From Paramecium tetraurelia (lineage: Eukaryota > Ciliophora > Oligohymenophorea > Peniculida > Parameciidae), in the NCBI RefSeq assembly GCF_000165425.1, contig NW_001799044.1, positions 26,032-90,031 on the forward strand: DNA of 64,000 bases, read 5' to 3'. A program made the translations under genes and the position numbers. Each line of letters begins with the position of its first letter. Within the stretch, counting starts at the first letter, position 1. Under the pieces are notes generated by a model. The model did no database searches, was not told where the DNA came from, and saw nothing but the letters and a program-made list of their open reading frames with translations. Shown here one piece after another: positions 1 through 11,141 of the stretch.

Positions 1-2429
1 TAAAGCAATTGTTGAACAAATAATTATTAATCCATATAAGATTTTAGGTTCCTCTTCATTAAAGTATCAATTAATATTACCTTCTGGAATAGCAATAACC
101 AGTTACAGATACTTTGATCCAATCAAATCAGAGTTTATCCCTTATAATCTTACATTCAGGATCATTGCTTTAGATAAGTTTAAGGAATAAATTATGGGTT
201 TGCCAGGATCTTATTGTACTTTATAACCAAAAGCCTTTAATTTAAGTTCTTAAAGAGAATAGTATAATGTCTAATATAGTCTATCCTAATATGATGTTGT
301 ATTTAACGAGACTACAGGGGATTATAATTTGGATAATCTAATCATTTACTTTAATCCTACTTATGAGTAGGATATTGCTCTTCGATTATCTATTTAATGC
401 AATAGTGTTTCAGTTCCTTAATATAAAGAAAGTCCGCCGTTTTAAATTTATAATTATGTAAAAAATTATAAATTATTTGTTGATATTCGGACATTTCCTT
501 GTTAATTAGGAGAATTCTTAAATCAAACTTCTGGGGGATGTGTTCTATGCGACAGCTTTTAGAATTAATACTAAGTAACTTGGGCAGCGTAAAATTGTAG
601 TTATAAAGATGATTCAAAAATTAAATCATTAGAATCAAGTATGATAGAACTAAGGGAACATTATTGGAGAGCATACTATTATAGTTAAACTATTGAACAT
701 TGTTATCATTTGGTGGAGAATTGTAAAGGCGGTTGGAGACCAGGAGATGAATCATGCATATAAGGACACATTGGAGCATTATGCGAATAGTGTGATTTAT
801 ATGATTCTAGAGTGAGTGGATCTTACTCTGTAAGTTCCGCCTATTCATGTGGAAGTTGTGATTTAATAGCTTATAATGTAATGACGATAATATTTGTGAG
901 CCCAGTGAGTAGCACGATAGAAATGATTGAAGAATTTGTAAAAGGTTTAAGCTTGAAAGCTTTTGGAGTTAGAGTAGCAATAAAAGAAGCTTAAACGGCT
1001 ATTCTAATCAAAGTATTCACAAATTATCTTCAAATTATTTCGACCATTTCTACTTTTTAATTGCAAGTTCCAATTGGGATAGCTTCAGTTGTCAACACTG
1101 TTGGTAATCCTATTGAATCACTTGCTTATTCATTAGATTGCTTTTTAGCTTCGATCACAGATATTTTGATAATATACTTCAGAATAATTTGGAGCCTGAT
1201 TATGACTTCTACTTATATAACAGTTATTTTTAGTTTATTTGGAATTGCAATAATTATAAAGCAAATAAAGTTCAACTTTTCTTTTATTTCTACATCTTTG
1301 ATATATTTATTCATATTTTTGTAGCCAAATTTGGTAGGAGGTATCGTTTCTTTATTATCTTACAGAAAGATATCAGATGAATATTGGATTTAAGGGAATG
1401 TAGCCTATAGATACGACACAATTTTACATGCTAAATGGGTGATCACATTTTGCTTACCCTTATTATTCACCTTTGGATGTATACTTCCTTGCTTTTTGTG
1501 GTATGGTGTCTATAAAAATAAGGACCACTTAGATTTTTCATCTGTAAGAAAGACTTGGGGATATTTGTATAATGAATATCGGATTCATGCTTATTTTTGG
1601 GAAACCTTAAAGATAATGCAAAAAGAAATCATTATTATTGTTTTGGCCTATTATGATGATCATGTCCCAATAAAAGCATCCTTAGTATTTCTTGTTTTAT
1701 TTGGTTATACTTTTATAGCAATCAAACAGAAACCATACATGACTGGATAATTAAATCTAATTGACACCTAATCAACAGTCATTTGTGCCGTATCCATTAT
1801 TTTAGCTAGTTCTATATACACAGCACAATAATAATAGCTGTATGAAATTGTATGGCCTTTTTATCTCATAATTGGCTTTCTTAATGGCTTTTATATTCTT
1901 CGAATGTTAATATAGATTCTATTTGCTTATTTCAACAAGCTTAATGATAAAATAGATATTTTAAAAGAAATAATATAAAATTACTTCCCGAATTTTGTGA
2001 AGTATCATCCCTTCTTGAAAAACTTCTTTGAGACCTACAAAAACAAACAATATAGAATTAGTCAAAAATTCACAAAATTAAGAGAGTATCTAATACCATA
2101 AGCTCGTATGATTTTAGAGTTTAAAAAGTATAATTCATTTTTAATTTAGATTAAAACGATTAGAGTTATCTTCAAAAAACACTGTTTCAAAAATGATAGA
2201 TAAGGAACAACATGAAACTGAACAATTATTTTCTGCTGAAGTATTTAGTGTCAATAATCTAATCCATTTGAACACGTTATAACAAGTTCAAATAAAAAAA
2301 AATGAATTCTCATTTCCTAATACTAAATTAGAATAAACCTCATTTGCACTTTAATCCTAAAGAGATTATGTTAAATAAAACTAAAACCCAGAGAAGGCAT
2401 AATTAAATTTTGAGCAAAAAAATGATTGA
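1..2429 (+). CDS. Polytopic cysteine-rich membrane protein, C-terminal part (5' end outside window)
   Basis: The frame is already open at base 2 and contains many TAA/TAG glutamine codons. A 22-nt GTA...TAG intron at 2128-2149 restores the frame, and the gene stops at TGA 2427-2429. The visible protein is about 800 residues. It starts with a beta-rich extracellular part, then a short cysteine cluster (motifs such as CVLCDSF, CEQCDLYDS, CGSCDL). After that come roughly seven hydrophobic segments and a hydrophilic, Gln/Lys-rich cytoplasmic tail. This layout resembles the large ciliate surface proteins that carry a seven-helix-like C terminus, and also the protein at 53722-57651. Function is unknown; a receptor or adhesion role is only a guess. 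The N-terminal part lies before the window. Confidence 0.85.
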
Positions 2430-3249
2430 TGTAAATATCTTCGCAAATAATATTTCCCAATTTTTTTTTCTTATAAATCATCCTGATCAACATATGCAAT
2501 AATTTTTATTTAAAATTGAAATTTAATCTAATAATTGTAAGGTTTAGTATTAACTAAATTTAGACACAAAAAAATTAATATTATTTTTAAAATTAAATTG
2601 GTTTAAATGATTAAACAATTAACTTTTTAAAATATAATTATTTAGCTTATCAAATGAGTATTAATCTTTCAGTTTATTAAATTTATCATTTTTCATCACT
2701 ATCCTTGATGATATAATTTGAGCTCAGTAAACCCTATTTAGATAATTATATTCAGGGATGAGATTCCAAAAATAGAAGCTACATTCTTTAATAAATCTTT
2801 TAATTAATCAACAACAATTATTATTATTATATTCATTCTACCTAATTGAAAAAATATTCTTAACAACTACTAATTAAAGCATCATGTGTATGTAAAATTT
2901 AATGAAATCTCAAAAGTGATCATAAATTTTCAAATTTATAATAAATTTGATTTCGCAATTATTTAATAAATTTAGAAAGTAGATATTTTAGATGTCAATT
3001 AGTAGTAGAAATTATTCATTAGTTAGGTTTATAAGTTTCTTGTTAAAATTTGAGATTGATTTTTAGATTCCAAGTTTAGGTAATGGTCCTTACAATATGT
3101 TTATTTGAAAATTAATTGGGTCAATAGAGTGGAATTTTATAAGTAAAAAAATTTATGGCAAGTTTAAGAAATAAATACTTCAAAGCTTGTTTAATAATAT
3201 TGATAATAAAAATAAATATGTGATTTGCAAAATTTAATAATTTTTCTTT
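2430..3249. other. Gene-free AT-rich stretch
   Basis: About 820 bp with no reading frame of convincing amino-acid composition on either strand, using TGA as the only stop. Homopolymeric A/T runs are common. No tRNA-like or other structured RNA signature was recognised. It is long for a Paramecium-type intergenic region. Confidence 0.5.
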
Positions 3250-3567
3250 TCAACTTTACCATCTTAAAGGAAATAGGATTGAAGTAGGTTTTTCTTATAT
3301 GACCATTTAAAGAGGCAGTGATAGACAAATCCCTATGGTGATTCTGAAGATTGCCTTCTTCAGTTTGTCATACAAATTTTGCGTGCTTGAATCTTCACCC
3401 ACAAGACAAGATCTGTCTCCAAAAATGCCAAAGCAAAAGGGAGCTATTCCTGATCCTTACTCTATGGCTTCCTTTTAACATCTCTTTTCCTTGAAAGCAA
3501 GGTTAACCTAATTAGAAACTGGTTGCACAATATATTCACAAAAATTTTTTATATAAGGCATTTCCAT
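3250..3567 (-). CDS. Small hypothetical protein, 105 aa
   Basis: An uninterrupted minus-strand frame from ATG (3565-3567) to TGA (3250-3252). It has clearly protein-like composition and is locally richer in G+C than its flanks. The protein begins MEMPYIKNFCEYIVQPVSNQ and has several cysteines (residues about 10, 30, 45 and 54). A hydrophobic stretch near residues 75-90 (RITIGICLSLPLQMV) could be a membrane anchor or a buried helix. No family is recognised. A poly-A/poly-T tract of about 12 bp sits directly upstream of the start. The opposite strand is also open here, but its translation looks less natural. Confidence 0.6.
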
Positions 3568-3646
3568 ACTTTTTTTTTTTTTATATACATAAATTAAATA
3601 AAACTAAAATATTAGTGAATTATAAAGATAATTATAAGGAATCAAA

Positions 3647-3996
3647 ATGTATTAGAGTATTTGGGATACATAAACACAGTACTCTATCGAAGACTCTTAT
3701 AATCTACCCAATAACTTTGCTTCCAATTACATAAATTTATCAAAAACTATATAAAATGTAAGTAAAATATGTATTTAAAAATAAAAATGCACTTGAAAAT
3801 ACATTTGCTTAAAAATAAAATTCAAAATTAGCAAATACATCATTACTTATCAGAGTGGAGAATAAAATATATGACTATAAATGGGAGCTTAACATTTCCT
3901 AAGTTAGACTTTTAATAAAGTCAACTTATAAGAGAACCCCAAAATTATGACTTCAAGCAGCTCTTCAAATCTGCCTATACAGAGCATCCTTATTGA
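3647..3996 (+). CDS. Possible small hypothetical gene with one long intron
   Basis: Exon 1 (3647-3757) encodes MYQSIWDTQTQYSIEDSYN and onward. Exon 2 (3832-3996) encodes a stretch containing EWRIKYMTINGSLTFPKLDF and ends at TGA. Both look protein-like and would give 91 residues. The 74-nt interval between them starts GTAAGT and ends TTAG, so it can be read as an intron, but it is about three times the usual length here. It contains an in-frame TGA, so the exons cannot be joined without removing it. No family is recognised. It may be a relic, or the 74-nt block may be something other than an intron. Confidence 0.4.
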
Positions 3997-4042
3997 GAAA
4001 GACATCATTTTAGAACTAATATATTTGTGATGCTTAGTTGGA

Positions 4043-4225
4043 ATGATCGATACTCCTCTCACATTTCAAGATCTATATCAAACCTAATACAACAAATTTT
4101 TAACAAAGTTTCTAGTTGAAGAGATTAAGCATATCAAAATGCCTTTTAAATTTTGTTTGATTTAGAATAAATTACTCAATCTTGTACTATTATTAAACTG
4201 TATTTTGTGTTATTGGATTTACTGA
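4043..4225 (+). CDS. Doubtful small ORF, 60 aa
   Basis: A short frame from ATG to TGA (4223-4225) with the motif TPLTFQDLYQTQYNKFLTKF and a hydrophobic C terminus. It follows the previous small gene closely but in another frame. With only one stop codon in this AT-rich DNA, open frames of 60 codons arise by chance, so this is weak. It could be the decayed end of the preceding gene. Confidence 0.25.
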
Positions 4226-4358
4226 AGAGGATAACATTAGTAAGTTGAATTAATCTACTCTCTTAATTGTTTGAAAAACTTATTATAATTTAAATGACTT
4301 TTAGTTCTTAAATCATCATTAAATTAAATCGGTTAATCTTTTTATAAATGTATATTGT

Positions 4359-7300
4359 TCATTAATCATATTAAATTTCATAGACTTTGAATTTGGGGTT
4401 TGGTTGTCCAATCCATGTCACTAAATACTTTCCATTCTTAGAGATATTAAAGACTTTTGTATTTTCATTGCAATTTATGGAATTCTTTGGAATATTCTAT
4501 AATTATAGACTAAATTGTGTAATAAAAAATATCTTTTAAGGATTTTTAATAATGAATAATTACCTCATTTCATTATAAACCAATTCGTAAGGGCTATTGC
4601 AAATCTTTTAGTGGCTATTAATGTCAGATCTTAAGTTATGGCTATAGAAGTTTTCATTATTCTTTTTGATGAATTCTTCTATTTTTCCATTAGAAGTAAA
4701 AGTAATTATTTTGTCATTAGATTAAAAAAAAGCACTTAAGATTCTCGAACCTGAAGCATCAATTGACTATGTGAAATTCCATAATCCTCTCTAATTTTTT
4801 GTCCAAATTATAATTTGATCATCTTCATCACATGATACCATAGTATCATGCGATTTACTTAAGCTTGCACAATTTACTTATTTATTATGTTTTAACAAAT
4901 TTTATATTTCTTCAACTATGTTTTCTTGCTAAATTATTTTGTAGATCCCTATTTTTCCTGTTGAACTACAACAAATCAATTAGTCTTCTGCCTCATTCAT
5001 AATTAGGTATGTAATCTTGCTTGAATTTAATTTTTTGGTTAATTTCTGCTACCAACCTTAATTGTCATCGCTCAAGTTCCAACATATTAAAAAAGAGTCA
5101 TCACTTTCAGATACTAAATAATTCCGCTTTTTGCTTATAATTATACTTCTTATATTTTGTTCATGTCCTTTAAGTACAATTTTATTATCAATCATCTTAT
5201 CCTATTGGAAATCCCATACTTTTAGATTTTAACCTTGACCAGCAATTATTTTAGAATTATCAAAATTAAAAGTTAAAACTTAACATAATTCTTGTTATTC
5301 GAATTCATATAATAATTTATGGTTAATCTCTTGATATTTTGGAGGGATATCCAAACTGTCGTTGAATTTCTAAATTAGATTTTAGAATTGTTATTATTCT
5401 TATTTAAGTTTCATTTAAAACTATTTAACAAATAAAGCAATTTACTCTTACATTTCTTTTTTTTCATTTTCAATCAGAAAATTCTCAGTTGCATTCATAT
5501 AATCAATCTCTTTTAATAGACTAAAATAGTTTAGTTATTCTATTTAATTCTTGATTCTTTCTTCAAACTTACAGACATTTAATTGAAATTGCTCTAAAAA
5601 AGATTATAAATTTTTCGATTCTTTCTTCAAATTTTCAATCATTGAATTAAAATCATCTAAGTAGTATGACATAAGACCCTAAATTTAATCTCTAGCTTTC
5701 ATTTTTCTCTTAAAAATTTATTCTTTTCGAAATTCCAATTTCTCACAACATATTTTATCCATTTCATTTAGACATTGATCACATCCTAATTTTTCTTAAC
5801 CTTTCAACTACTCATCACAAAAGACATAAGTTGCTTCTACATTGTGCTTTAAGCATAAAATCTATTATTATTTTTCTGTCATATACATTTTTCTATCATC
5901 TAAAACAATATGTTGGATATTAGATAAAGCAGGTAAAACAGATGATGCAACGAATCTATTTTCATTTGTTTCAACTGGCAGGTTTTTAATAAAGCCATAA
6001 TATTAAATAGAATCTTAGGTAATTTCTTGTTAATAAGATTCGTCATTTTTATAAAAATTGTTCAATTTTTATGCAATCAGATTCTATTATTAATTCATGA
6101 TAGATTGTTGTAACAACTTCTTTTGTTTTTCATCTTAAGCTTAATTCATTTAACAATCGCCTTATTCTTTCAAATCTTTTTCAATCTCGTAAATGCATTA
6201 TTCGTTTTACTTTGTAAGTAATTTAAGATTCTCTAAATTCAAGCAATCACTATTTTCTTATTCCCTTTCTGATATGTGCAATTAAGAATTATTTCCAATT
6301 GAATTACATTTCTAACTCTCTTTCATTTGCACTATCATTTACTTTGATCCTTTTATCCCTTGCCTAAATATTCTAGCAAACCCTAATTCTTTTAATCTAC
6401 TACTTTAAGGTAAAAATGACATGATCACATGTATCCCTCCATTCTGTTCTAATTGTGCATTTATTTTTGTAATTATTAATAAAATCAATTGATATGTTGC
6501 AATATTTGTACTATAAGGTTCAATTTCAATTTTAGAGATCTTATCATTTTCTGTATATTTGATGATCTTTTAAGACCTAGATATTTCTCTATATATTTTA
6601 TTCATTTCACCTTCACTTTAAGCAATGATCAACACAGCTTTATTATTTTATTTTTATTCTTATACTGCATTAATAATATTATTAAACCATTCATGTTCAG
6701 ATTTCATTGTTATTCCTTGTAATTCATCTATGGGATTTTGTGAATGAGCAGAAATTTATACACAGTCAAGATTGTACTTCTTTGCTAAAAAACTTTACTC
6801 TTCTGATCCTAAAAATCCTGTTAATCCCAACAATCTTTCTTAATAAAATAAAATATTTTATTAAAACTTAGTTTTAATTTGAATATATGAATCCGTTGAA
6901 GTGCCTACAGGAAATAAAGAATCTATCTCATCATTCAAAATAATATAGCCTTATACTCCATATTTATTACTCTTTTGATGGCTCAAAACATCTCCATAAA
7001 TGACTTAATTTTAATAACTAGAGCTCATTTATTCAGAATGCCCAATTTAGTCATTGATATTATAGGAAACTGAAACATTACATAAATTATAAAATTATGT
7101 TAATTCTTTGGATTTTTGAATAGCCAAAGAATTTGAACCGATTATGATATAGACATTCTTTAGCTTTTTCTTTACTAATAGTATTGCTAGGAGGGCTGTA
7201 ATCAAAGTTTTCCCTTCTCCAGGAGAAATTTCTGCTATTCTTCCTTTCGACCCATGCTCATATAGTTCTAGGACAACTAATAGTTAAGAGGGTTGAAGAA

Positions 7301-7730
7301 CTTATTGAAATTGTTTTTTAACCAAATTCCAGAGAAGAATTGTGTCTTCTAACTCAATAGAGGAAGATGAAGAAAAATTCTATGTTTCATTAAATTACTA
7401 ATCTTGTAATAGATGTAAAATAGTCTTTTTAATCTAGTTGATTGAATTTTCATTTTTACTTGTTTTCAGAGATTCCAACTTGTTTAAATAGGTAATATAA
7501 TCATCATCCATATAAATTAGCTGTAAAAATTCAGCATTATTGTAAAAGTCAAATCCAAAGGCATGTTAAATAATTGGAGAAAGGTGTTGATTTTTTTCAA
7601 TGTACTCAATAATTGATTGTGAGTCTTTCTCATTTATTTTTTTTTCTTTGGTCAAATTTTTCACAAAGTTAATTTACTCTATTTATGTTAATACTTTGTT
7701 TTACTCTTTAGGTAAGAAATTTTATTGCAT
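4359..7730 (-). CDS. SecA-like helicase/ATPase core fused to B-box-like zinc region and WD40 repeats, 1123 aa
   Basis: One unbroken minus-strand frame of 1124 codons without introns. Residues about 60-460 resemble the two-lobed SecA/DEAD motor. Walker A is AEISPGEGKTLI (GEGKT 171-175) and the DE box is ILNDEIDSLF (DE 267-268). A SecA-type TGxxGSEE motif lies at about 304, followed by a GGIHVI stretch at about 431 and FRQG at about 455-458. The usual GRGTD motif is not seen, so helicase activity may be reduced. A Cys/His cluster follows at about 620-665 (CLKH...CDE...CDQC...CCEK), then coiled coil, then WD40-like repeats from about 810 to the end. The zinc and WD40 parts match two neighbouring genes (11142-13295, 13591-15162). 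SecA-like domain is inferred from motif order only. Function is unknown. Confidence 0.85.
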
Positions 7731-7912
7731 ATCTACTTATGATAAATATGTGAGTTTTTTTGTTAATTATTAATTTATACCAAAATGAATGATAGAATAA
7801 TAAATATTTATTTTAATTGAACTAATCATATATAAATTATTTGATTGTATTTTTTTTGGCACAACTTTAGTTGTCACCATAATTTTGTTGTTGATATATT
7901 TTAAATATAATC

Positions 7913-9000
7913 TCATGATAATTTAGGAAATTCCTACTCATTATTTGTATCCACCTTCTGTTATTGTTTTTAGACAACTTTTGGAACAACGCCCTTTTGA
8001 ACAAACTCAGTATCAGGTGCATTTTCATAAAATGATCTTTTCTCCTTAATCAATTCAATAGTTTAGTCAATTTAAGTTGAATAAAATGGAACAGCCACTT
8101 TAATTTGATCGAAATATTGGAAAGTTGTTAAATCATGTTACAGGAATTATTCCTAAAAATAAGAATCATTATAAATACCCCTTCCTTCTTTTCAAACTTT
8201 GTGAAGTAAGCAATCAAACTATCGCACAACTCTAAAATAAATAATACAATAATTTACTTATTAAGTGTTCTCTTAGTGTTTCATTATTTCCTTCATAACC
8301 TGACTCCTCCGTTATTTATTCTTCTTCATCTTCGATTTCTTGAAGGTTATTAGGATCATCTATTGCTATAACATTGAAATGTCTTTCAATCTTTTTGGTA
8401 TGCTTTTCTTCTGTCTTTTTGATCCTATCAATCTTTTAGAGGATATAGTCTCTGTGTTTTTAAAGATCTTCTGGATTCTCAAATTGATCCTTCATTTTAA
8501 TGTAGGCTTAGATAAGGACTAAAACTCTTTAAGCAACTCCAAATTAGAATTGAATCTTCTCTCTCTCTTTGTTAATTATGAATTTTAAATTTTTTTGATT
8601 TTGTGTTATGTTATCTTTTGTTTACTATAACTCTTTCTTGATTTGATGGTACTTGGCGTGATCTTCAGAATATTTTGCTAGCATCTATCTCAGAACTTGC
8701 AATTTTGAAGCAGCAAATTCAAATTCATCATGAACTAATTTAGTGCTGCCTAAACTTAATTGTTTTTAAGAGTCTGAAGCTTCTTAAAATAGCAATTCTA
8801 CTTGTTGCTAATGAAATAGATGAAAAATTTACTAAAGCCTATCCAAACAGATCAATTTCCTTTTGTATAGCAGCTGTCCACTCCTTGCTTTTTAATTCAT
8901 CAAGAGTCTTGTTTGGATGAATTTCTGGATGTGCCAATGCTACTTTTGAGGGCTTCTTCTATTTTTGACTAGTTTTTGGCTGTTGAATATAATGATTCAT
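7913..9000 (-). CDS. Coiled-coil protein, 336 aa, unknown function
   Basis: Four exons on the minus strand with introns at 8808-8832, 8232-8257 and 8153-8178 (25, 26 and 26 nt). Splicing gives exactly 337 codons. The start is MNHYIQQPKTSQKQKKPSKV, a basic N terminus. The rest is mostly long charged helices (for example KYHQIKKELQQTKDNITQ), an acidic patch around EIEDEEEQITEE, and a C terminus ending EQEFPKLS. Such heptad-rich composition suggests a scaffold or a partner in a larger complex. I do not recognise the family. It is tandem to the SecA-like/WD40 gene, whose start lies 182 bp beyond its stop. Confidence 0.85.
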
Positions 9001-9447
9001 AAAATAAATTAATTGGATATGGTAATGATAATCAACGCATTATTATATTGAATTTATTAATCTATTTTTTTTTAAATACCTAGCCAATTAATTTCAATTT
9101 CTGTAACAGTGTTATTCGCATAAATTGTGTTGCTTTATGTAAATAAGATTTAATTAAAAATAATAATTTAAATCCATTCACATTTTTTGTGAAAATCTGA
9201 TTGGTTAAGGTTCTGCAATAAATAAATTATTCCTTCATTAAAATTTTATCTAATTATTAAGACTTATAAAAACTCTCATTTAATAATTTACAGCAAATTG
9301 AAAATTCCAATGTAATTTTTTACAATGCTCCTTTGTTATGATAAATTCACTTAATATAATCTCTTGGTGAAAATTATTCATTTTTTCTATTTCTCACCAG
9401 AAATCATCAATTGATCGATTGGCTTTGGTTCAAATAAATCTCAGCTC
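9001..9447. other. Gene-free stretch
   Basis: About 450 bp of AT-rich sequence between the start of the coiled-coil gene and a small repeat-bearing ORF. A minus-strand segment near 9390-9440 reads FEPKPIDQLMISGEK in one frame, but a TGA lies just before it and no start is connected to it. No RNA gene was recognised. Confidence 0.4.
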
Positions 9448-9487
9448 TCAGAGTTCTATGGAATGACTGCTTGATTTTTCTAATAAA

Positions 9488-9541
9488 TCAACCACCTAAT
9501 AGGGTCGCTAAATTTCAACCACCTTATAGGGTCGTTAAATT
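9488..9541. repeat. Two tandem 27-bp units
   Basis: Two adjacent copies of a 27-bp unit (9488-9514 and 9515-9541) differ at two positions. The unit contains the relatively GC-rich core AGGGTCG. On the minus strand the period keeps the reading frame: each copy encodes EIQRPYKVV or EIQRPYQVV inside a 38-codon ORF that starts at 9564 (MGNSNQIEIQRPY...) and ends at TGA 9448-9450. Whether the ORF is translated is unclear. Confidence 0.7.
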
Positions 9542-9943
9542 TCAATTTGATTAGAGTTGCCCATAATTATATATTTTATTAAATAAATGTTAAGACCCAA
9601 ATTTTATAATATCAATTTGTAATATAAGGTGAAGATACATTAATGTTTTTATGAATAAATAGAAAATAGTATATTCACAAATTTCATCCCAAGATTGAGA
9701 ATTAATAATAAGAGACAAAAGTTCCTTAGAAATGTTGTTAATTTTGGAAATTTCGTCAGTATGGAGATCCATTTGCATATCATTTGGAATGGCTTTCAAC
9801 CTAAGCTGATTTAATATTTATAGAGAATGAATACAACATATAAAGAATTAGAATTCAGAGTTTATGTGAGAGTATTTTAAATATTCAAATTCATAGATAA
9901 TTATGTATTATTATAGATTTGAGATCTTATAAAAGTCAATCAT
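9542..9943 (-). CDS. Doubtful small ORF, 133 aa
   Basis: Minus-strand frame from ATG (9941-9943) to TGA (9542-9544). The middle part (LKAIPNDMQMDLHTDEISKI) has protein-like composition. However, the start lies only 12 bp after the stop of the surface-protein gene at 9956-10807 on the same strand, leaving no room for a separate promoter. The downstream part is also low in complexity. It could be a chance frame or a decayed exon; no family is recognised. Confidence 0.3.
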
Positions 9944-9955
9944 CTGATATAGAAT

Positions 9956-10807
9956 TCAAATAATCCCTAAAAACAACAAGATTATTCCATATGATAAAAG
10001 CAGAAACATCTAGTTTTTACAAATTTCGCATTTTTCGCTATCTGGATTCCAAGCATATGAATATATGGTGTACGACAAGCACTAATTTTATTTTAATTTT
10101 TCTATATCTAAATTAGAACATTAGTTTTCTTTCCAAGTACACAATGTAACATTTTTCTAATCAAAGGAAAGATAATATTGGCAATTCTCCTCTGATAATT
10201 TAGAACAATCTAAGGATTTGCATGAACCATCCCAATAACAAGTACTCTTATCGCAAGTCTATTTTGTGTTATAATCAGCACAATTATTTATTTTTCTTGT
10301 TTCACAAGTTTTTGTTTACAAATTTTTGACACATAATAGATCTTCATCAGTTACAAGCCATTTACAGCTTTCATATGGAATTTTATCGCAATTGACAATA
10401 CTCTTTGCGGAATCATTACTTCTGTCCATGCATTTGATATTCATAGATATAAAATCAATTGAATCAGGATCAGCTTAGCATTTTATTAATTCATAACATC
10501 TATCAGCATAAGAAGCTGGAAAACTAAAATCAGAACAAGCTTTAAAATCTTCGCATTTACCAATTGTGTAATTCCAAACACAGTTAAATGGCTCTGGAAC
10601 TGCTTGGCAATCGCCTTTAGTAAATTCTTCGCATTTTTTATTTTAGCACTCCTCATTTTCAATATCCCAATTACAAAAATCTCGAAAACAATCTTATGGT
10701 GTTTTTAAGTTTTCACAGGTGCACTAATAAAATTAGGAGAGACTCAAAGTTGTGATTGACTATCCATTAACCAATAATAGAAATCCAATCAAGTAATAGT
10801 AGATCAT
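9956..10807 (-). CDS. Small cysteine-rich surface-antigen-like protein, 283 aa
   Basis: Intronless minus-strand frame of 284 codons. The N terminus (MIYYYLIGFLLLVNGQS) is a good signal peptide. The C terminus is a hydrophobic tail after KNQMF (LLLSYGIILLFLGII), as in GPI-anchored or single-pass surface proteins. Between them lie about 30 cysteines with regular spacing, and Trp often two residues after Cys (CNW, CVW, CKW, CTW). This is the pattern of the Paramecium surface-antigen repeat. At 283 residues it is about one tenth the length of classical immobilisation antigens, so it may be a minor surface protein. Compare the giant paralogue at 15243-22673 and the secreted one at 28479-29010. Confidence 0.85.
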
Positions 10808-11141
10808 AATTTACTTTATATTACAATTTGGAAATATTATAACTTCAAACTATTAAAGGAATAAAATATTAATAGATGAAAAATTATTCTACTTGATATT
10901 GGACTGGAGAGAATCTAATATCCGATTATTTTCATTTAACTTAATCTGAGATACGTAAAATAAATAGAGTAGAAAATTTTATAAAGAATTAAAATTAACC
11001 TTTAAATAGCAATAATCTATTATTCCTATTAAAGTAAATAATTAATACGAGTAATAAGAGAGGGAAACAATAAATTAAATAAAATCCAATAACAATCTAT
11101 CAAATTGCTATAAAAAAAATTAAATACATATTATATCTCAG
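10808..11141. other. Intergenic AT-rich stretch
   Basis: About 330 bp between two minus-strand genes, holding the promoter of the small surface-antigen gene and the 3' end of the WD40 gene. Nothing coding or RNA-like was recognised. Confidence 0.5.

Noticed and set aside
9390-9564. Selenoprotein reading of an in-frame TGA downstream of the 27-bp repeats
   Set aside because: It would need a 16-nt intron and a SECIS element, neither of which is supported. The sequence is short and has no recognised selenoprotein motif.
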